NCBI RefSeq assembly: GCF_900169065.1
Contig: NZ_FXZB01000001.1
Location: forward strand, 186,001-250,000
Length of the DNA stretch: 64,000 nucleotides
Origin: Brevibacterium aurantiacum
GTDB taxonomy: Bacteria > Actinomycetota > Actinomycetes > Actinomycetales > Brevibacteriaceae
Direction of reading: 5' to 3'
Shown: one piece after another, positions 35,627-45,067 of the stretch
Position numbering within the stretch: position 1 is the stretch's first letter
Layout: each line of letters begins with the position of its first letter
Position numbers and translations under genes: made by a program
The notes under the pieces: model-generated
The model's input: the letters and a program-made list of their open reading frames with translations, nothing else
The model's database searches: none
What the model was told of the DNA's origin: nothing

Positions 35627-36880
35627 CTAGTCGAGGAAATCGACCGAGGCTCGTCGCATGTTGAAGCCGACGCCGGACTCATCGGACTTGCATGTCATGC
35701 CCTCTCGGGTGGAGGTGCAGGTCATTCCCTCAGCGGTGATCGATTCGCCGTAGCCGAGGACTCGAGCGGGGCCGGAATTCTCAGGCGCCTGCGCGCAGGA
35801 GAAGCCCGCGCCCTCGGAATTGGCCACGACGACAGCGCCCCAATTCTCCAGTTCGCAGTCATCGGGTTTCTCCGGAGCCTTGTAGTCAAAGGACGTGATC
35901 ACGCACCTGGTGCGGTCTGCATCGATCGTGCAGGAGATGTTGCCCGACGGTGACTTGAACGACTCTGCCGCGGCCGGTGGCGTCGAAGCACCCGGGTCCT
36001 CGGTCTCGGAGCCCGCACCCTCGGACGGTCCCTGGGAGGACGTGCCGGTGGCATCGTCGTCCTTGCCCTGTGTTGCGTCCCACGCGATGTATCCGACGAT
36101 GCCGAGTGCGAGGATCAAAGCGATGGCAGCCAGCGCCCAGAGCCAGCCTGGGACCTTCCTGGTATCGGGGTCCCGTCGATAGGGGCCTCCCGGACCACCT
36201 GGCCCGCCCGGACCATATCCGCCTGGACCGCCGGGACCGTACCCGCCGGGCCCACCCGGACCGCCCGGCCCATATCCACCGGGTCCGCCAGGACCACCGG
36301 GGCCATAGCCTCCGTTCGTGGGTCCGGGACCGCCGGTTCCCGCGTAGGCGGCTGCGGCATGTGGGGCGTAGGCTGATGCGCCGTTGGGCACGTGCGACTC
36401 ACTTCCGGGGTGTTCAGAGGGATGTGGTTGAGGGATCGGCTGCTGTGGTGGGGGTCCGGCTGGAGGGCCGGGTGCACCGAATTCCGGCACCCACTGCTCG
36501 GGCTGCGGCGGGGTCGGGGCCGAGGCACCCTGCGGGTTCCACTGTTTCGGTGCCGAAGCGGCTTGGGCTTCGGCGATGTCCTCGGAACTTGCCTTTCGAG
36601 GTACCGGATCGCTGCTGCCGGTGGATGCGTCGTTCTCTGCTGCGGCCAGCTGGCGCAGCTCGTCGAGGCTGAGCACCTCGGTGGCCTCGGCGCCGTCGGA
36701 GGACACCATCGACCGGAGCCTGGCCAGCTCCTCGGAGCTGAGTGCTTGGGTTGAACCATCAGCAGCCGGGGATTTGTCCTGACCGATGAACAACTGCGTC
36801 GTGATCGAATCTGGAGACTCCTCGGCCGGCTTCCGACGCCCGGGGCGCGGAGGGTGGTTCGGCACAGGTGGAATGCTCAT
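35627..36880 (-). CDS. Pro/Gly-rich single-pass membrane protein with cysteine-containing extracellular domain
   Basis: A 417-residue protein, not assigned to a named family. Residues 1-180 are Pro- and Ser-rich and include two related segments, TQALSSEELARLRSM and TEVLSLDELRQLAAA. Residues 180-235 are repeats of GPGGPGGY units. A membrane helix lies at about 243-266 (GWLWALAAIALILALGIVGY). The outer domain (residues 290-417) has several Cys in pairs (ISCTID...RCVIT, CELENWG...FSCAQAP, MTCTST...MTCKSD), as in small secreted domains of mycobacterial proteins. Possible envelope or signalling role. Confidence 0.8.
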   Translation of the reverse strand: MSIPPVPNHPPRPGRRKPAEESPDSITTQLFIGQDKSPAADGSTQALSSEELARLRSMVSSDGAEATEVLSLDELRQLAAAENDASTGSSDPVPRKASSEDIAEAQAASAPKQWNPQGASAPTPPQPEQWVPEFGAPGPPAGPPPQQPIPQPHPSEHPGSESHVPNGASAYAPHAAAAYAGTGGPGPTNGGYGPGGPGGPGGYGPGGPGGPGGYGPGGPGGYGPGGPGGPGGPYRRDPDTRKVPGWLWALAAIALILALGIVGYIAWDATQGKDDDATGTSSQGPSEGAGSETEDPGASTPPAAAESFKSPSGNISCTIDADRTRCVITSFDYKAPEKPDDCELENWGAVVVANSEGAGFSCAQAPENSGPARVLGYGESITAEGMTCTSTREGMTCKSDESGVGFNMRRASVDFLD

Positions 36881-36940
36881 GGGGTCATTTTCGCATAGTC
36901 ATTACCACGGCGTTCTCAAGGTTCGTGAGAAGATGACCCC

Positions 36941-37756
36941 ATGTTCAGTGGTGGAACCCGGACCGGGACCAGCCTGACGGTTGCTGTTCTGGCTCTGACG
37001 CTGTCGTCGTGCGGGACACCGACCGACAGCGAAGACGATGACGGCGCCGCCGTTCCCTCCGGTGTGGTCGCGGCCCCCGCACAGCAGAACGACCTCGGTG
37101 ATTTCGCCGCCCCTGCTCAGATGACCCCGCCCGGAACAGCACCCAAAGAAGAAACCGGGCCCGCCCACTCTGTACCGGTGCCAGGACTCGGACCGGAGAC
37201 TGCGTCGCAGATCCCTGCCGAGACCTCACAGGTCCTTGTTGCCAGCGGCTCGGATGCGAGCTCCGATTCAGGACAGCTGAGCTTCTACACCTTCGACGAC
37301 GGCGACTGGAAGAAGCGCAAGACCTTCGACATCCACAACGGGAAGAAGGGGTGGTTGGCCGATCGGCGGGAAGGCGACAAGACCTCACCGATAGGAGTCT
37401 TCACTCTCAGCGATGCCGGCGGGTACAAAAAGGATCCGGGGACCCAGCTCCCCTACTCCCAGGATGATCGGCTCCCCTCATCGGCGACGGTGGCCTACGG
37501 GTCCGAGTACGAACGGGTCTTCGACTACATCATCGCCATCGACTACAACCGCGTCCCGGGGACACCGCCGACCGACAGGACACGCCCCCTGGGGTGGGAC
37601 AAGGGCGGTGGGATCTGGCTGCACCTCGACCATGATTCGGGGACCAACGGCTGCGTGACCCTCAAGGAGAAGGACCTCACGTGGATCCTTGAGACCATCG
37701 ACCCCGACGCCCACCCGCGCATCGCCATGGGACCTGAGTCCCAGCTGCAGAAATAG
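36941..37756 (+). CDS. L,D-transpeptidase (YkuD) family lipoprotein
   Basis: A 271-residue secreted protein. The signal peptide ends in a lipobox LTLSSC with Cys 24. A disordered Pro/Ala linker (residues 30-95) follows, then a YkuD-type catalytic domain ending HLDHDSGTNGCVTL, with the expected active-site Cys 238 and nearby His. Such enzymes cross-link peptidoglycan through meso-diaminopimelate; a YafK-like substrate cannot be excluded. It lies divergent from the Pro/Gly-rich membrane protein gene, with 60 bases between them. Confidence 0.85.
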   Translation: MFSGGTRTGTSLTVAVLALTLSSCGTPTDSEDDDGAAVPSGVVAAPAQQNDLGDFAAPAQMTPPGTAPKEETGPAHSVPVPGLGPETASQIPAETSQVLVASGSDASSDSGQLSFYTFDDGDWKKRKTFDIHNGKKGWLADRREGDKTSPIGVFTLSDAGGYKKDPGTQLPYSQDDRLPSSATVAYGSEYERVFDYIIAIDYNRVPGTPPTDRTRPLGWDKGGGIWLHLDHDSGTNGCVTLKEKDLTWILETIDPDAHPRIAMGPESQLQK

Positions 37757-37763
37757 AGGCACA

Positions 37764-38315
37764 GTGACGCGCAAGCTCATCATCTCCCTGGTGCAGTCGA
37801 TCAACGGCTCCTATGCCCAGGACGGCTGGTCAACGGGTGTGTCCACCAAGGCCGACTTCGCCTATTTCACGTCGCTCCGCAAGCAGGCGGGTGCCATCAT
37901 CATCGATCGCCGGACCGCGCTGAATCCCGCATTGCCGGTCATCAACGCACCGGGCAAGGCACTCGAGCACACCCCCGTGCATGTCCTCACCGAATCAGAT
38001 CCGAAGGCACTGACCCAGCAGCTCGCCGAGGCGGGCCTCGACTACCGGGCCCAGCACTTCACTCCCGAGGCTGCCGCCGCCACCATCGAGGCTCTCGAGG
38101 CCACGAATGAGACCCTGGTGTGCGAATCGGGGCCCAATCTGGCTTTCCGTCTCCTCGACGCCGTCCCCGGTGCCGAACTGCATCTGAGTCTCAGTCCGCT
38201 CTACAGCCGCACCCCCGGCAGCCACTTCTCCCAGCTCGAGGCCACCCTCGATCTGCGACTCATCGATGTGCGGGCCGTCGATGACCAGGTCTTCGTCCGC
38301 TACGGTCGAGCCTGA
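37764..38315 (+). CDS. Dihydrofolate reductase family protein (RibD C-terminal-like)
   Basis: A 183-residue reductase with the fold start KLIISLVQSINGSYAQDGWSTGVSTKADFAYF, resembling the bacterial RibD C-terminal/DHFR family of NADPH-dependent reductases. Substrate not known. The GTG start has GAGG 5 bases upstream and comes 7 bases after the transpeptidase stop, so the two are probably cotranscribed. Confidence 0.8.
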   Translation: MTRKLIISLVQSINGSYAQDGWSTGVSTKADFAYFTSLRKQAGAIIIDRRTALNPALPVINAPGKALEHTPVHVLTESDPKALTQQLAEAGLDYRAQHFTPEAAAATIEALEATNETLVCESGPNLAFRLLDAVPGAELHLSLSPLYSRTPGSHFSQLEATLDLRLIDVRAVDDQVFVRYGRA

Positions 38316-38320
38316 GCTCA

Positions 38321-38352
38321 ACGTCGAGCTGCGAGCTACACGTTGAGCTGCG
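38321..38352. repeat. Short imperfect duplication spanning a stop codon
   Basis: ACGTCGAGCTGCG (38321-38333) and ACGTTGAGCTGCG (38340-38352) differ by one base with a 19-base period. The second copy contains the last codons of the NAD(P)-binding protein gene, whose stop is at 38336-38338. Confidence 0.65.
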
Positions 38353-38983
38353 TGCTCAGTTCGTGATCCTCCGGCCTGCTCACGATGTCGATGACAGCCT
38401 CGGCGACGGTCGTCAGTCCGATCGTCTCCACTCCCCCGCTGAGGTCGTTGCGGTCGTCGCCGGCGATGGGCGCCATGACCTTGAGTTCGCGGTAGTGCAC
38501 CGAGTCCGTCTCTTCCGCGGCGACCCTGAGCAGCATCTCCTGGGCCGCACCGAAGACGCTGATGGCTCCGGACCCGGCACAGGGTTCGACGCTGGCGACG
38601 CCGTTGAGAGTCAGGTGGCGGATTCGGTCACTGCCACCCGCCTCGGCGAGCGCCTCCGACACGGCACAGGCCGCGAAATGACCACGCAGGTATGAACCGT
38701 AGTCCGCGTCGAAGGAGTCGACGCCGCGGGCAATCATCGAGATGTCGACGTACCAACCGCCGACCGCGGCGATGACAGCGTCGACCGGTGGTGTTCCCAC
38801 GCGGCCGAGTTCGTCGACGACGGTCTGCGGTCGCTCCACCCATTCGGGCACAACGACCGGAGTGTAGGGAGTCTTGGCCTCCGGCTGTGAACGGACGATT
38901 CCGGTGATGCGGTGGTCGGCGGACAGGTGCTGAGCAAGTCCCGAGCCGACATGGCCCGAGGCTCCGAAGATGAGGATGTGCAT
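38336..38983 (-). CDS. NAD(P)-binding Rossmann-fold protein (NmrA/SDR-like)
   Basis: A 215-residue protein with the N-terminal motif ILIFGASGHVGSGLAQHL and mid-protein AAVGGWYVD and YLRGHFAACAVSEAL. This is the extended short-chain dehydrogenase or NmrA-like fold; the Tyr-x-x-x-Lys catalytic pair is not obvious, so it may be a sensor or reductase with an unusual active site. The frame remains open upstream to 39727, but ATG 38983 gives the true N-terminus. It converges with the DHFR-family gene. Confidence 0.8.
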   Translation of the reverse strand: MHILIFGASGHVGSGLAQHLSADHRITGIVRSQPEAKTPYTPVVVPEWVERPQTVVDELGRVGTPPVDAVIAAVGGWYVDISMIARGVDSFDADYGSYLRGHFAACAVSEALAEAGGSDRIRHLTLNGVASVEPCAGSGAISVFGAAQEMLLRVAAEETDSVHYRELKVMAPIAGDDRNDLSGGVETIGLTTVAEAVIDIVSRPEDHELSTQLNV

Positions 38984-39106
38984 GTCTCGAAGTCTATTTG
39001 ACGAAGGCCTCGACGCGTTCGCCCAGACGAATTCCGGCGCGGGTCGATCGCCGCGCCGGCCGCGATAGAATCGTCCTCGACCGCTTCCCACCCGGACAAG
39101 GACCTC

Positions 39107-39976
39107 ATGGCCGATCAGCACGAGCTCACTCGTCGCGAACGCGTCCTCGACGATCTGGCCAATCGGCATCTGGCTCGGATCCCTGCCGGCCTGAGAGAGT
39201 TCCTCGTCTTCGGAATCAAGCAGGCGTGGGCGTGCCTGTTCGGAGCCCTCATGCTGCTGGCCATCATCGCCACAGCGTGGTGGTACCCCGACGATGCGAG
39301 CCTGGCCCGCAATGACCTCCTCGTCATCCTGGCTGTCCTCATCCAAGCCCTCATGCTCATCTTCCGTCTGGAGACCGGGCGCGAGCTCTGGGTCATCGTG
39401 CTCTTCCACATCGTGGGCACCGGCATGGAGATCTTCAAGACTTCGGTGGGTTCGTGGAACTACGCGGAAGGCGGTGTCCTCCACATCGGGGCCGTCCCCC
39501 TGTTCACGGGGTTCATGTATGCCGCCGTCGGCTCCTATATCGTCCGCGTCTACCGACTCTTCGATCTGCGCTTCAGTCATTACCCGCCGAGGTGGATCAC
39601 CGCAGTCATCGCCGCAGCGATCTACATCAACTTCTTCACCCACCACTTCATGGTCGACGTGCGGCTGGTCCTCGTCCTGGCTGTGGCCGTGGTCTTCCTC
39701 CGCTGCAGCATGCATTTCCATGTGCACAGGCTCACGTTGCGCATGCCGGTGCTTCTCGCCTTTGTGCTGGTGGCGTTCTTCATCTGGATCGCTGAGAACA
39801 TCGGCACCGTCACCGGCGCCTGGCTCTACCCCTCTCAGGTCGACGACTGGGAGCTGGTGCCGGTGACCAAGCTCGTGGCGTGGTTCCTGCTGATGATGAT
39901 CTCCGTCGTTCTCGTCACGTTCGTCTACCCGCCCAAACCCCCTGATGAGGTCACTTCACCTGATAATCTGAGCTGA
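39107..39976 (+). CDS. DUF817 family membrane protein (YoaT-like)
   Basis: A 289-residue protein with about nine membrane helices. The segments GTGMEIFKTSVGSWNY, FTGFMYAAVGSYIVRVYRLFDL and WIAENIGTVTGAWLYP recall DUF817 (Bacillus YoaT); its function is unknown. A weak AAGGA precedes the ATG. TAGAAT at 39066-39071 could be a -10. The penicillin acylase-family gene follows 26 bases later and may be cotranscribed. Confidence 0.75.
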   Translation: MADQHELTRRERVLDDLANRHLARIPAGLREFLVFGIKQAWACLFGALMLLAIIATAWWYPDDASLARNDLLVILAVLIQALMLIFRLETGRELWVIVLFHIVGTGMEIFKTSVGSWNYAEGGVLHIGAVPLFTGFMYAAVGSYIVRVYRLFDLRFSHYPPRWITAVIAAAIYINFFTHHFMVDVRLVLVLAVAVVFLRCSMHFHVHRLTLRMPVLLAFVLVAFFIWIAENIGTVTGAWLYPSQVDDWELVPVTKLVAWFLLMMISVVLVTFVYPPKPPDEVTSPDNLS

Positions 39977-40002
39977 AACTCAGACTTGGCCGAAGGAGAC
40001 AC

Positions 40003-42717
40003 ATGGCAGACGCGGATCCCGAGGATTCCAGTGCACTGGTGGCGGCGGTCCGCCGCCCATCGGGATCGCATCGCTTCGTGAGCATGAAGGTCCTCATCCG
40101 CGTCCTCGCCGCAGTCCTCGTCCTGCTGCTGATCCTCACCCTGCTCGGTGTCTTCATCATGCGTCGGTCGTTTCCCACCACGGACGGTGACATGTCGTTG
40201 CCTGGCCTCGATGCCGAGGTCAGCGTCACACGAGATGAATCGGGAGTCCCGACCGTGGAAGCCAGCACCTCCCATGACCTCTTCATGGCCCAGGGCTTCG
40301 TCCATGCCCAGGACCGCTTCTGGGAGATGGACTTCCGCCGGCATGTCACCTCGGGTCGGCTCTCGGAGCTCTTCGGAGAATCACAGTTCGGCACCGACTC
40401 GTTCATTCGCACTCTGGGCTGGCGCAAGGTCGCCGAGGCGGAGGTCGCGGCACTCGATGACAAAACGCGCGCATACTACGAAGCCTATGCCGAAGGCGTG
40501 AACGCCTATCTGCACGACAAGTCCCCTACCGAGGTGTCCCTCGAGTACGGAATCGTCGGCCTGCAGAACGGTGGGGTCGAGATCGAGGAGTGGACACCCG
40601 TCGACAGCGTGTCCTGGCTCAAGGCCATGGCCTGGGACCTGCGTTCGAACGTTGAGGACGAAATCGACCGCGCCATCAGCACAACCGGACTCGACGACGA
40701 GCAGATGGCCGATATCTACCCCGACTACCCCTATGACACCCGACCGACGATCACCGGCGGCAACGCCGGAGCTAAAGCGCCCGCGACAAGCCGCAAGAGC
40801 GGAGCGGGTAAACCCGGTGGCAGCACAGCAGGTGGCGGTGACGCGCCCAGAGCCGACTCCGGCGAGGACGAAGCACGAGCCGGCGGCGAAGTGGCCGGCG
40901 TCAACGCACCACGAACGGACGCCGAGGTGGACGGCCAGACTCCGGGCAACCTCGGCGAGCTCAAGCAGCAGCTGAAGTCGCTGCCCACACTGTTGGGGGT
41001 CAACAGTCATGACATCGGATCGAATTCCTGGGTCGTCTCCGGTGAGCACACGGCCACCGGCGCCCCGCTTCTGGCCAACGATCCGCACCTGTCTCCGTCC
41101 ATGCCCTCGGTATGGCATCAGATCGGTCTGCGCTGCACCGAGATCACGCCCGAATGCCCCTTCGACGTGTCCGGCTTCTCCTTTTCCGGACTGCCCGGGG
41201 TCGTCATCGGACACAACCAGAACATCGCCTGGGGGCTGACGAATCTGGGACCCGACGTCGCCGACCTCGTGGTGGAGAGGATCCGCGACGGCGAAGCAGT
41301 TCGTGACACCGGCGACGAAGCGGTCACCACCCGCAAAGAGACCGTGAAGATCGCGAAGCAGGAACCGCGCGAGATCACGATCCGCTCGACGAGCAATGGT
41401 CCGCTTATCTCAGACCTCGAGGGCCCTTACCGGGGTGTCCTCGATGCTGCGACGGGAGCCGACACCTCCGATACGAAATCGGGTCCGGCGGAGGAGCACT
41501 ACCAGCTGGCGCTGCAGTGGACGGCTCTGCAGCCGGGCAATACTGCCTCCGCGATCTTCGGACTCAACGCGGCCAGGAACTGGGGCGAATTCCGTCAGGC
41601 CGCCTCGCTCTTCGACGTGCCGTCCCAGAACCTCATCTACGCGGACACCGCCGGCAACATCGGCTACCAGGCACCGGGCAAGATCCCCAAACGGGGCAAG
41701 GGCGACGGCATGCTGCCCCGACACGGGTGGAAGACCGACGAAAACTGGCAGGGATACCTCGACTTCAAGGACCTGCCGAGTCTCTACAACCCCGAACGCG
41801 GGTGGATCGTGACGGCCAACAACCCGGTCACTCCCCCTGGGGATTCCGTCCAGCTGAGCAATGACTTCGACGATGGGGACCGGGCTCGGCGAATCACGAA
41901 GCTGGTCCAGGACACCATTGCCGACGGAGACGTCACGACTGACGACATGTCTCGGATTCAGGGCGATGACCTCAATCCACTTGCCCTGACCCTGATCCCT
42001 CTGTTGGAGGACCTTGAGGCAGAGGAAGGCAGCGACATCGCCGAAGCGCAGGAGCTGCTCTCGTCATGGGACGGCCGCGATGATGCCAACAGTGCCGCCG
42101 CAGCCTATTTCAACGTGCTCACGAAGACGATCCTCGACGAGGTCTTCGCTCCCAAGCTGCCCGACGCTGTGCCGCCTGGAGGCGGGTCACGCTGGTACCT
42201 CATCATCAAGAACCAGCTCAAGGACCCCGACTCCGATTGGTGGGCCGATTCCGAGGTCGATGATCGGGACGAGGCACTGACTCGGGCCATGGACTCGGCG
42301 TGGGAGACGACTGAGGATCTGCTCGGCTCCGAGCCCGTGACCTGGCGCTGGGGCATTCTGCACAGACTGACCATCCGCAACGCCAGCCTCGGCGAATCGG
42401 GGATCAAACCCATCGAGCAGCTGTTCAACCGTGGCCCCTATGAGGTCGCGGGCGGTTCCGGAGAGGTCAACGCCACCGGCTGGGATGCCTCGGTCGGATT
42501 CGAGACGAACTGGGTGCCTTCGATGAGGCAGATCATCGACCTCAAGGACTTCAACCACTCGCAGTGGATCAACCTCACGGGTGCCTCTGGTCATGCCTTC
42601 CACCCGCATTATGCGGATCAGACCGAGGACTGGGCAGCCAATAAGACCCGGCCCTGGCCCTACACTCCGGATGCCTTGGACCGGCATACCGAGGACACTC
42701 TGGTGCTGCGGCCCTGA
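40003..42717 (+). CDS. Penicillin acylase family protein (Ntn hydrolase)
   Basis: A 904-residue amidohydrolase. A membrane or signal helix lies at about residues 27-50. The autoprocessing site GSNSW places the catalytic N-terminal Ser near residue 340, so the chain splits into alpha (1-339) and beta parts. The C-terminal half shows FSFSGLPGVVIGHNQNIAWGLTNL and WIVTANNPV. A low-complexity insert of about 60 residues (about 252-315) rich in Gly, Ala and Asp lies before the Ser. The true substrate may be an acyl-homoserine lactone or another N-acyl compound. Confidence 0.9.
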   Translation: MADADPEDSSALVAAVRRPSGSHRFVSMKVLIRVLAAVLVLLLILTLLGVFIMRRSFPTTDGDMSLPGLDAEVSVTRDESGVPTVEASTSHDLFMAQGFVHAQDRFWEMDFRRHVTSGRLSELFGESQFGTDSFIRTLGWRKVAEAEVAALDDKTRAYYEAYAEGVNAYLHDKSPTEVSLEYGIVGLQNGGVEIEEWTPVDSVSWLKAMAWDLRSNVEDEIDRAISTTGLDDEQMADIYPDYPYDTRPTITGGNAGAKAPATSRKSGAGKPGGSTAGGGDAPRADSGEDEARAGGEVAGVNAPRTDAEVDGQTPGNLGELKQQLKSLPTLLGVNSHDIGSNSWVVSGEHTATGAPLLANDPHLSPSMPSVWHQIGLRCTEITPECPFDVSGFSFSGLPGVVIGHNQNIAWGLTNLGPDVADLVVERIRDGEAVRDTGDEAVTTRKETVKIAKQEPREITIRSTSNGPLISDLEGPYRGVLDAATGADTSDTKSGPAEEHYQLALQWTALQPGNTASAIFGLNAARNWGEFRQAASLFDVPSQNLIYADTAGNIGYQAPGKIPKRGKGDGMLPRHGWKTDENWQGYLDFKDLPSLYNPERGWIVTANNPVTPPGDSVQLSNDFDDGDRARRITKLVQDTIADGDVTTDDMSRIQGDDLNPLALTLIPLLEDLEAEEGSDIAEAQELLSSWDGRDDANSAAAAYFNVLTKTILDEVFAPKLPDAVPPGGGSRWYLIIKNQLKDPDSDWWADSEVDDRDEALTRAMDSAWETTEDLLGSEPVTWRWGILHRLTIRNASLGESGIKPIEQLFNRGPYEVAGGSGEVNATGWDASVGFETNWVPSMRQIIDLKDFNHSQWINLTGASGHAFHPHYADQTEDWAANKTRPWPYTPDALDRHTEDTLVLRP

Positions 42718-42723
42718 GACCCG

Positions 42724-43926
42724 TTATCCGCTCTTGGGCAGGACCTTCGCCTCGAGGAAGTTCGCCACATCGTCTTCCCAGCGGACGGGGTCGACGTTCC
42801 ATTCCTTGGTGTGGCGGGCCTTCTCGTAGACGGGCATCGTCACCAGGTCACGGCGCACCGATGCCAGCGCGTGAGATGGCGAAGAAGGTACGAACTCGTC
42901 ATCGTCGGAGTGGATGAGCAGCACCGGAACGTCAAGCTCAGCGGCACGGGTCACCCAGTCCAATCGGCCCAGGTCCAGCGGCGTCTGCAGCCCGGTGATC
43001 GGACGCGCCCACGGCTGGGTGATCATCTCCAAGGTGAGTTTCGCGATCGGGGTCGGCAGCATGTTGAGGCGGGCCTGGTTATCGAGGACATTCACCCAGT
43101 CGACGACTGGTCCGTCGAGGACGAGTGCCTTGACAAAACGTCTGTTGCGTCCGCGGGAAGCGGCCTGGAGCGCGATGGCTCCACCCATCGACCAGCCGAT
43201 GAGAACGACGTCGCTGGCACCGTGTGAGAGCGCGAAGTCGATCGCGGCGTCCACGTCGATCCATTCGGTGTCGCCGAGTCCGTAGCGAGAGGTGGTCTCG
43301 ACCCGCACCTCGGCGTCGTTGCGATAGGACATGGCGATCGCAGGAATCCCCAGCGTGTTGAGGATCGGTGCGGCACGCAGGCCCTCGGCACGGGTGCTGG
43401 CACGACCGTGGACGAGGATCGCCCAGGTGCTCTGCGGCTCGGGATGGTCGGTGAGCAGAAGCCAGGCCGGGAGCTTGCCTGCATCGGACTCGATCTCGAT
43501 GTCCTTCGCGTCGACTCCAGCCGCCAGCGGCTCCGGGTACACGATGCCCGTCCAACGGCCGTGAGCGGCACGTTTGATGTCGCCGCGAGTCACCGAGAGG
43601 ATCTCCCGGGACACGGTTCTCGATCGCGGATCGTATTCGACGATGTCACCGATCACGGCATGTCCGGCACCCTGGTTGAAGTAGAGGCCATAGGTGCCGC
43701 GCACCGTCGTCTCTTCGGTGGCGGGCAGATGAATGCGCATATTGGGCGAGAATCCATCGATGTGGAGAATCTCGAGCTCTTCCGGCGCATTCTCGGGCAC
43801 CACGATCTTACGTGCGAAGTAGACGGCCAGCCCCGAGGACGCCACCGAGATCACAGCGCCGATCCCAGCACCGACACCCACCGAAGCCAGAAGCAGGCGA
43901 GTCGGGAATTTAGTGTCGCGAACCAT
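42724..43926 (-). CDS. Membrane-anchored alpha/beta hydrolase
   Basis: A 400-residue protein with an N-terminal membrane helix (LLLASVGVGAGIGAVISVASSGLAVYFA). The nucleophile elbow is GWSMGGAIAL. The catalytic Asp is probably in LLIHSDDDEF and the His in KARHTKEW. The fold resembles dipeptidyl-peptidase or acyl-hydrolase types. Substrate not known. The start has AGGAGG 5 bases upstream. It converges with the penicillin acylase-family gene, with 6 bases between stops. Confidence 0.85.
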   Translation of the reverse strand: MVRDTKFPTRLLLASVGVGAGIGAVISVASSGLAVYFARKIVVPENAPEELEILHIDGFSPNMRIHLPATEETTVRGTYGLYFNQGAGHAVIGDIVEYDPRSRTVSREILSVTRGDIKRAAHGRWTGIVYPEPLAAGVDAKDIEIESDAGKLPAWLLLTDHPEPQSTWAILVHGRASTRAEGLRAAPILNTLGIPAIAMSYRNDAEVRVETTSRYGLGDTEWIDVDAAIDFALSHGASDVVLIGWSMGGAIALQAASRGRNRRFVKALVLDGPVVDWVNVLDNQARLNMLPTPIAKLTLEMITQPWARPITGLQTPLDLGRLDWVTRAAELDVPVLLIHSDDDEFVPSSPSHALASVRRDLVTMPVYEKARHTKEWNVDPVRWEDDVANFLEAKVLPKSG

Positions 43927-44112
43927 GAAAACCTCCTGCCTTCATTGTCGCCCAAGGAATGAGCAGTCTCCAAACGCTGTTGTGCAGGTGAGAAGGCTTC
44001 CCAGAGTCCGCGCGCTGCCACACCACGCATCGTCCGCAGCCGGACTGCCGGTGTGTCAGGCGGCGGTGGGACAATGGGAGACACGAGAAACCGACAAGGC
44101 CCGGAGGTCGCG

Positions 44113-44538
44113 ATGAGTCAGTCACCGAATGCCAATGCAGAAGCCAATCCCGAGGAAGTCCGCTGGCAGGATGTGCTCACTCCTGCCGAATTCGCGGTGT
44201 TGAGGCAGGGCGGTACGGAACGTCCGTTCACGGGCGAATACGTCGACACGACGACTGTCGGAATGTACCAGTGCCGTGCCTGCGGCGCGGATCTGTTCCC
44301 CTCCGACACCAAGTTCTCCTCCCACTGCGGTTGGCCCTCGTTCTATGCACCACTGGCCGAGGACCGGGTGCGCTACCTCCGCGATTCTTCGTTGGGCATG
44401 GAGCGCATCGAGGTCCGGTGCGCGAACTGCGATTCGCACATGGGTCACCTGTTCGAGGGCGAAGGCTACGACACGCCCACCGACCTGCGTTACTGCCTGA
44501 ACTCGGTGTCGCTGCGGCTCACCGAGGGACAGGAGTGA
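44113..44538 (+). CDS. msrB: Peptide-methionine (R)-S-oxide reductase
   Basis: A 141-residue enzyme that reduces methionine-R-sulfoxide in oxidised proteins. The zinc cysteines are CRAC and CANC, and the catalytic Cys lies in RYCLNSVSLR near the end. CGWPSF is also a family motif. The frame is open from 44053, but the ATG at 44113 has GGAGG (44103-44107) 5 bases upstream. Confidence 0.95.
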   Translation: MSQSPNANAEANPEEVRWQDVLTPAEFAVLRQGGTERPFTGEYVDTTTVGMYQCRACGADLFPSDTKFSSHCGWPSFYAPLAEDRVRYLRDSSLGMERIEVRCANCDSHMGHLFEGEGYDTPTDLRYCLNSVSLRLTEGQE

Positions 44539-45053
44539 GCGAAGACTCCCAGCTCGTCGTCAAGACCTTCGACGAACTCACCCTCGCCGAGCTCTACGGG
44601 ATCATGCAGCTGCGCTCCCAGGTCTTCGTCGTCGAGCAGAGCTGCATCTTCCTCGACCAGGACGGTGTAGACACTCTGCCGCGGACCCTGCACGCTTTCT
44701 TCCCCGGAGACGTTCGAACCATGCAGGATTCTCACGGCGCCGAGGTGGGCCGGAGTCTGGCCCCCAATGCCTACGCTCGTATGCTGCCGCCCGATTTCCC
44801 GGACGGGCCGGCGTTCGAGCCCGGTGCCCGCAGCATCGGTCGCGTCGTGACCAATCCCGAGGTCCGCGGCGGTGGCTGGGGGCGACGGCTCATCAGTGAG
44901 CTCGTCGCCGGTCACAGTCACGGACTGTTGACGCTCAACGCTCAATCTCACCTTGAGGGCTTCTACGCCGGCTTCGGGTTCAGCCCGAATGGTCCACGAT
45001 TCTTCGAGGACGGGATCGAGCACACTCCGATGTCACGCCCGGCGACCGCCTGA
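44535..45053 (+). CDS. GNAT family acetyltransferase, ElaA type
   Basis: A 172-residue protein starting at a GTG that overlaps the msrB stop (44535-44538). ElaA-like pieces are IMQLRSQVFVVEQSCIFLDQDGVD, RSIGRVVTNPEVRGGGWGRRLISEL (acetyl-CoA loop RGGGWGR) and LNAQSHLEGFYAGFGF. Substrate unknown. It is translationally coupled to msrB. Confidence 0.88.
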   Translation: MSEDSQLVVKTFDELTLAELYGIMQLRSQVFVVEQSCIFLDQDGVDTLPRTLHAFFPGDVRTMQDSHGAEVGRSLAPNAYARMLPPDFPDGPAFEPGARSIGRVVTNPEVRGGGWGRRLISELVAGHSHGLLTLNAQSHLEGFYAGFGFSPNGPRFFEDGIEHTPMSRPATA

Positions 45054-45067
45054 GGCTTCGGGACACA

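Noticed and set aside
38984-39727. Upstream extension of the NAD(P)-binding protein frame to a 463-residue product
   Set aside because: The extension is antisense to the DUF817 gene, is Asp/Glu/His-rich, and the Rossmann motif starts exactly at the inner ATG.
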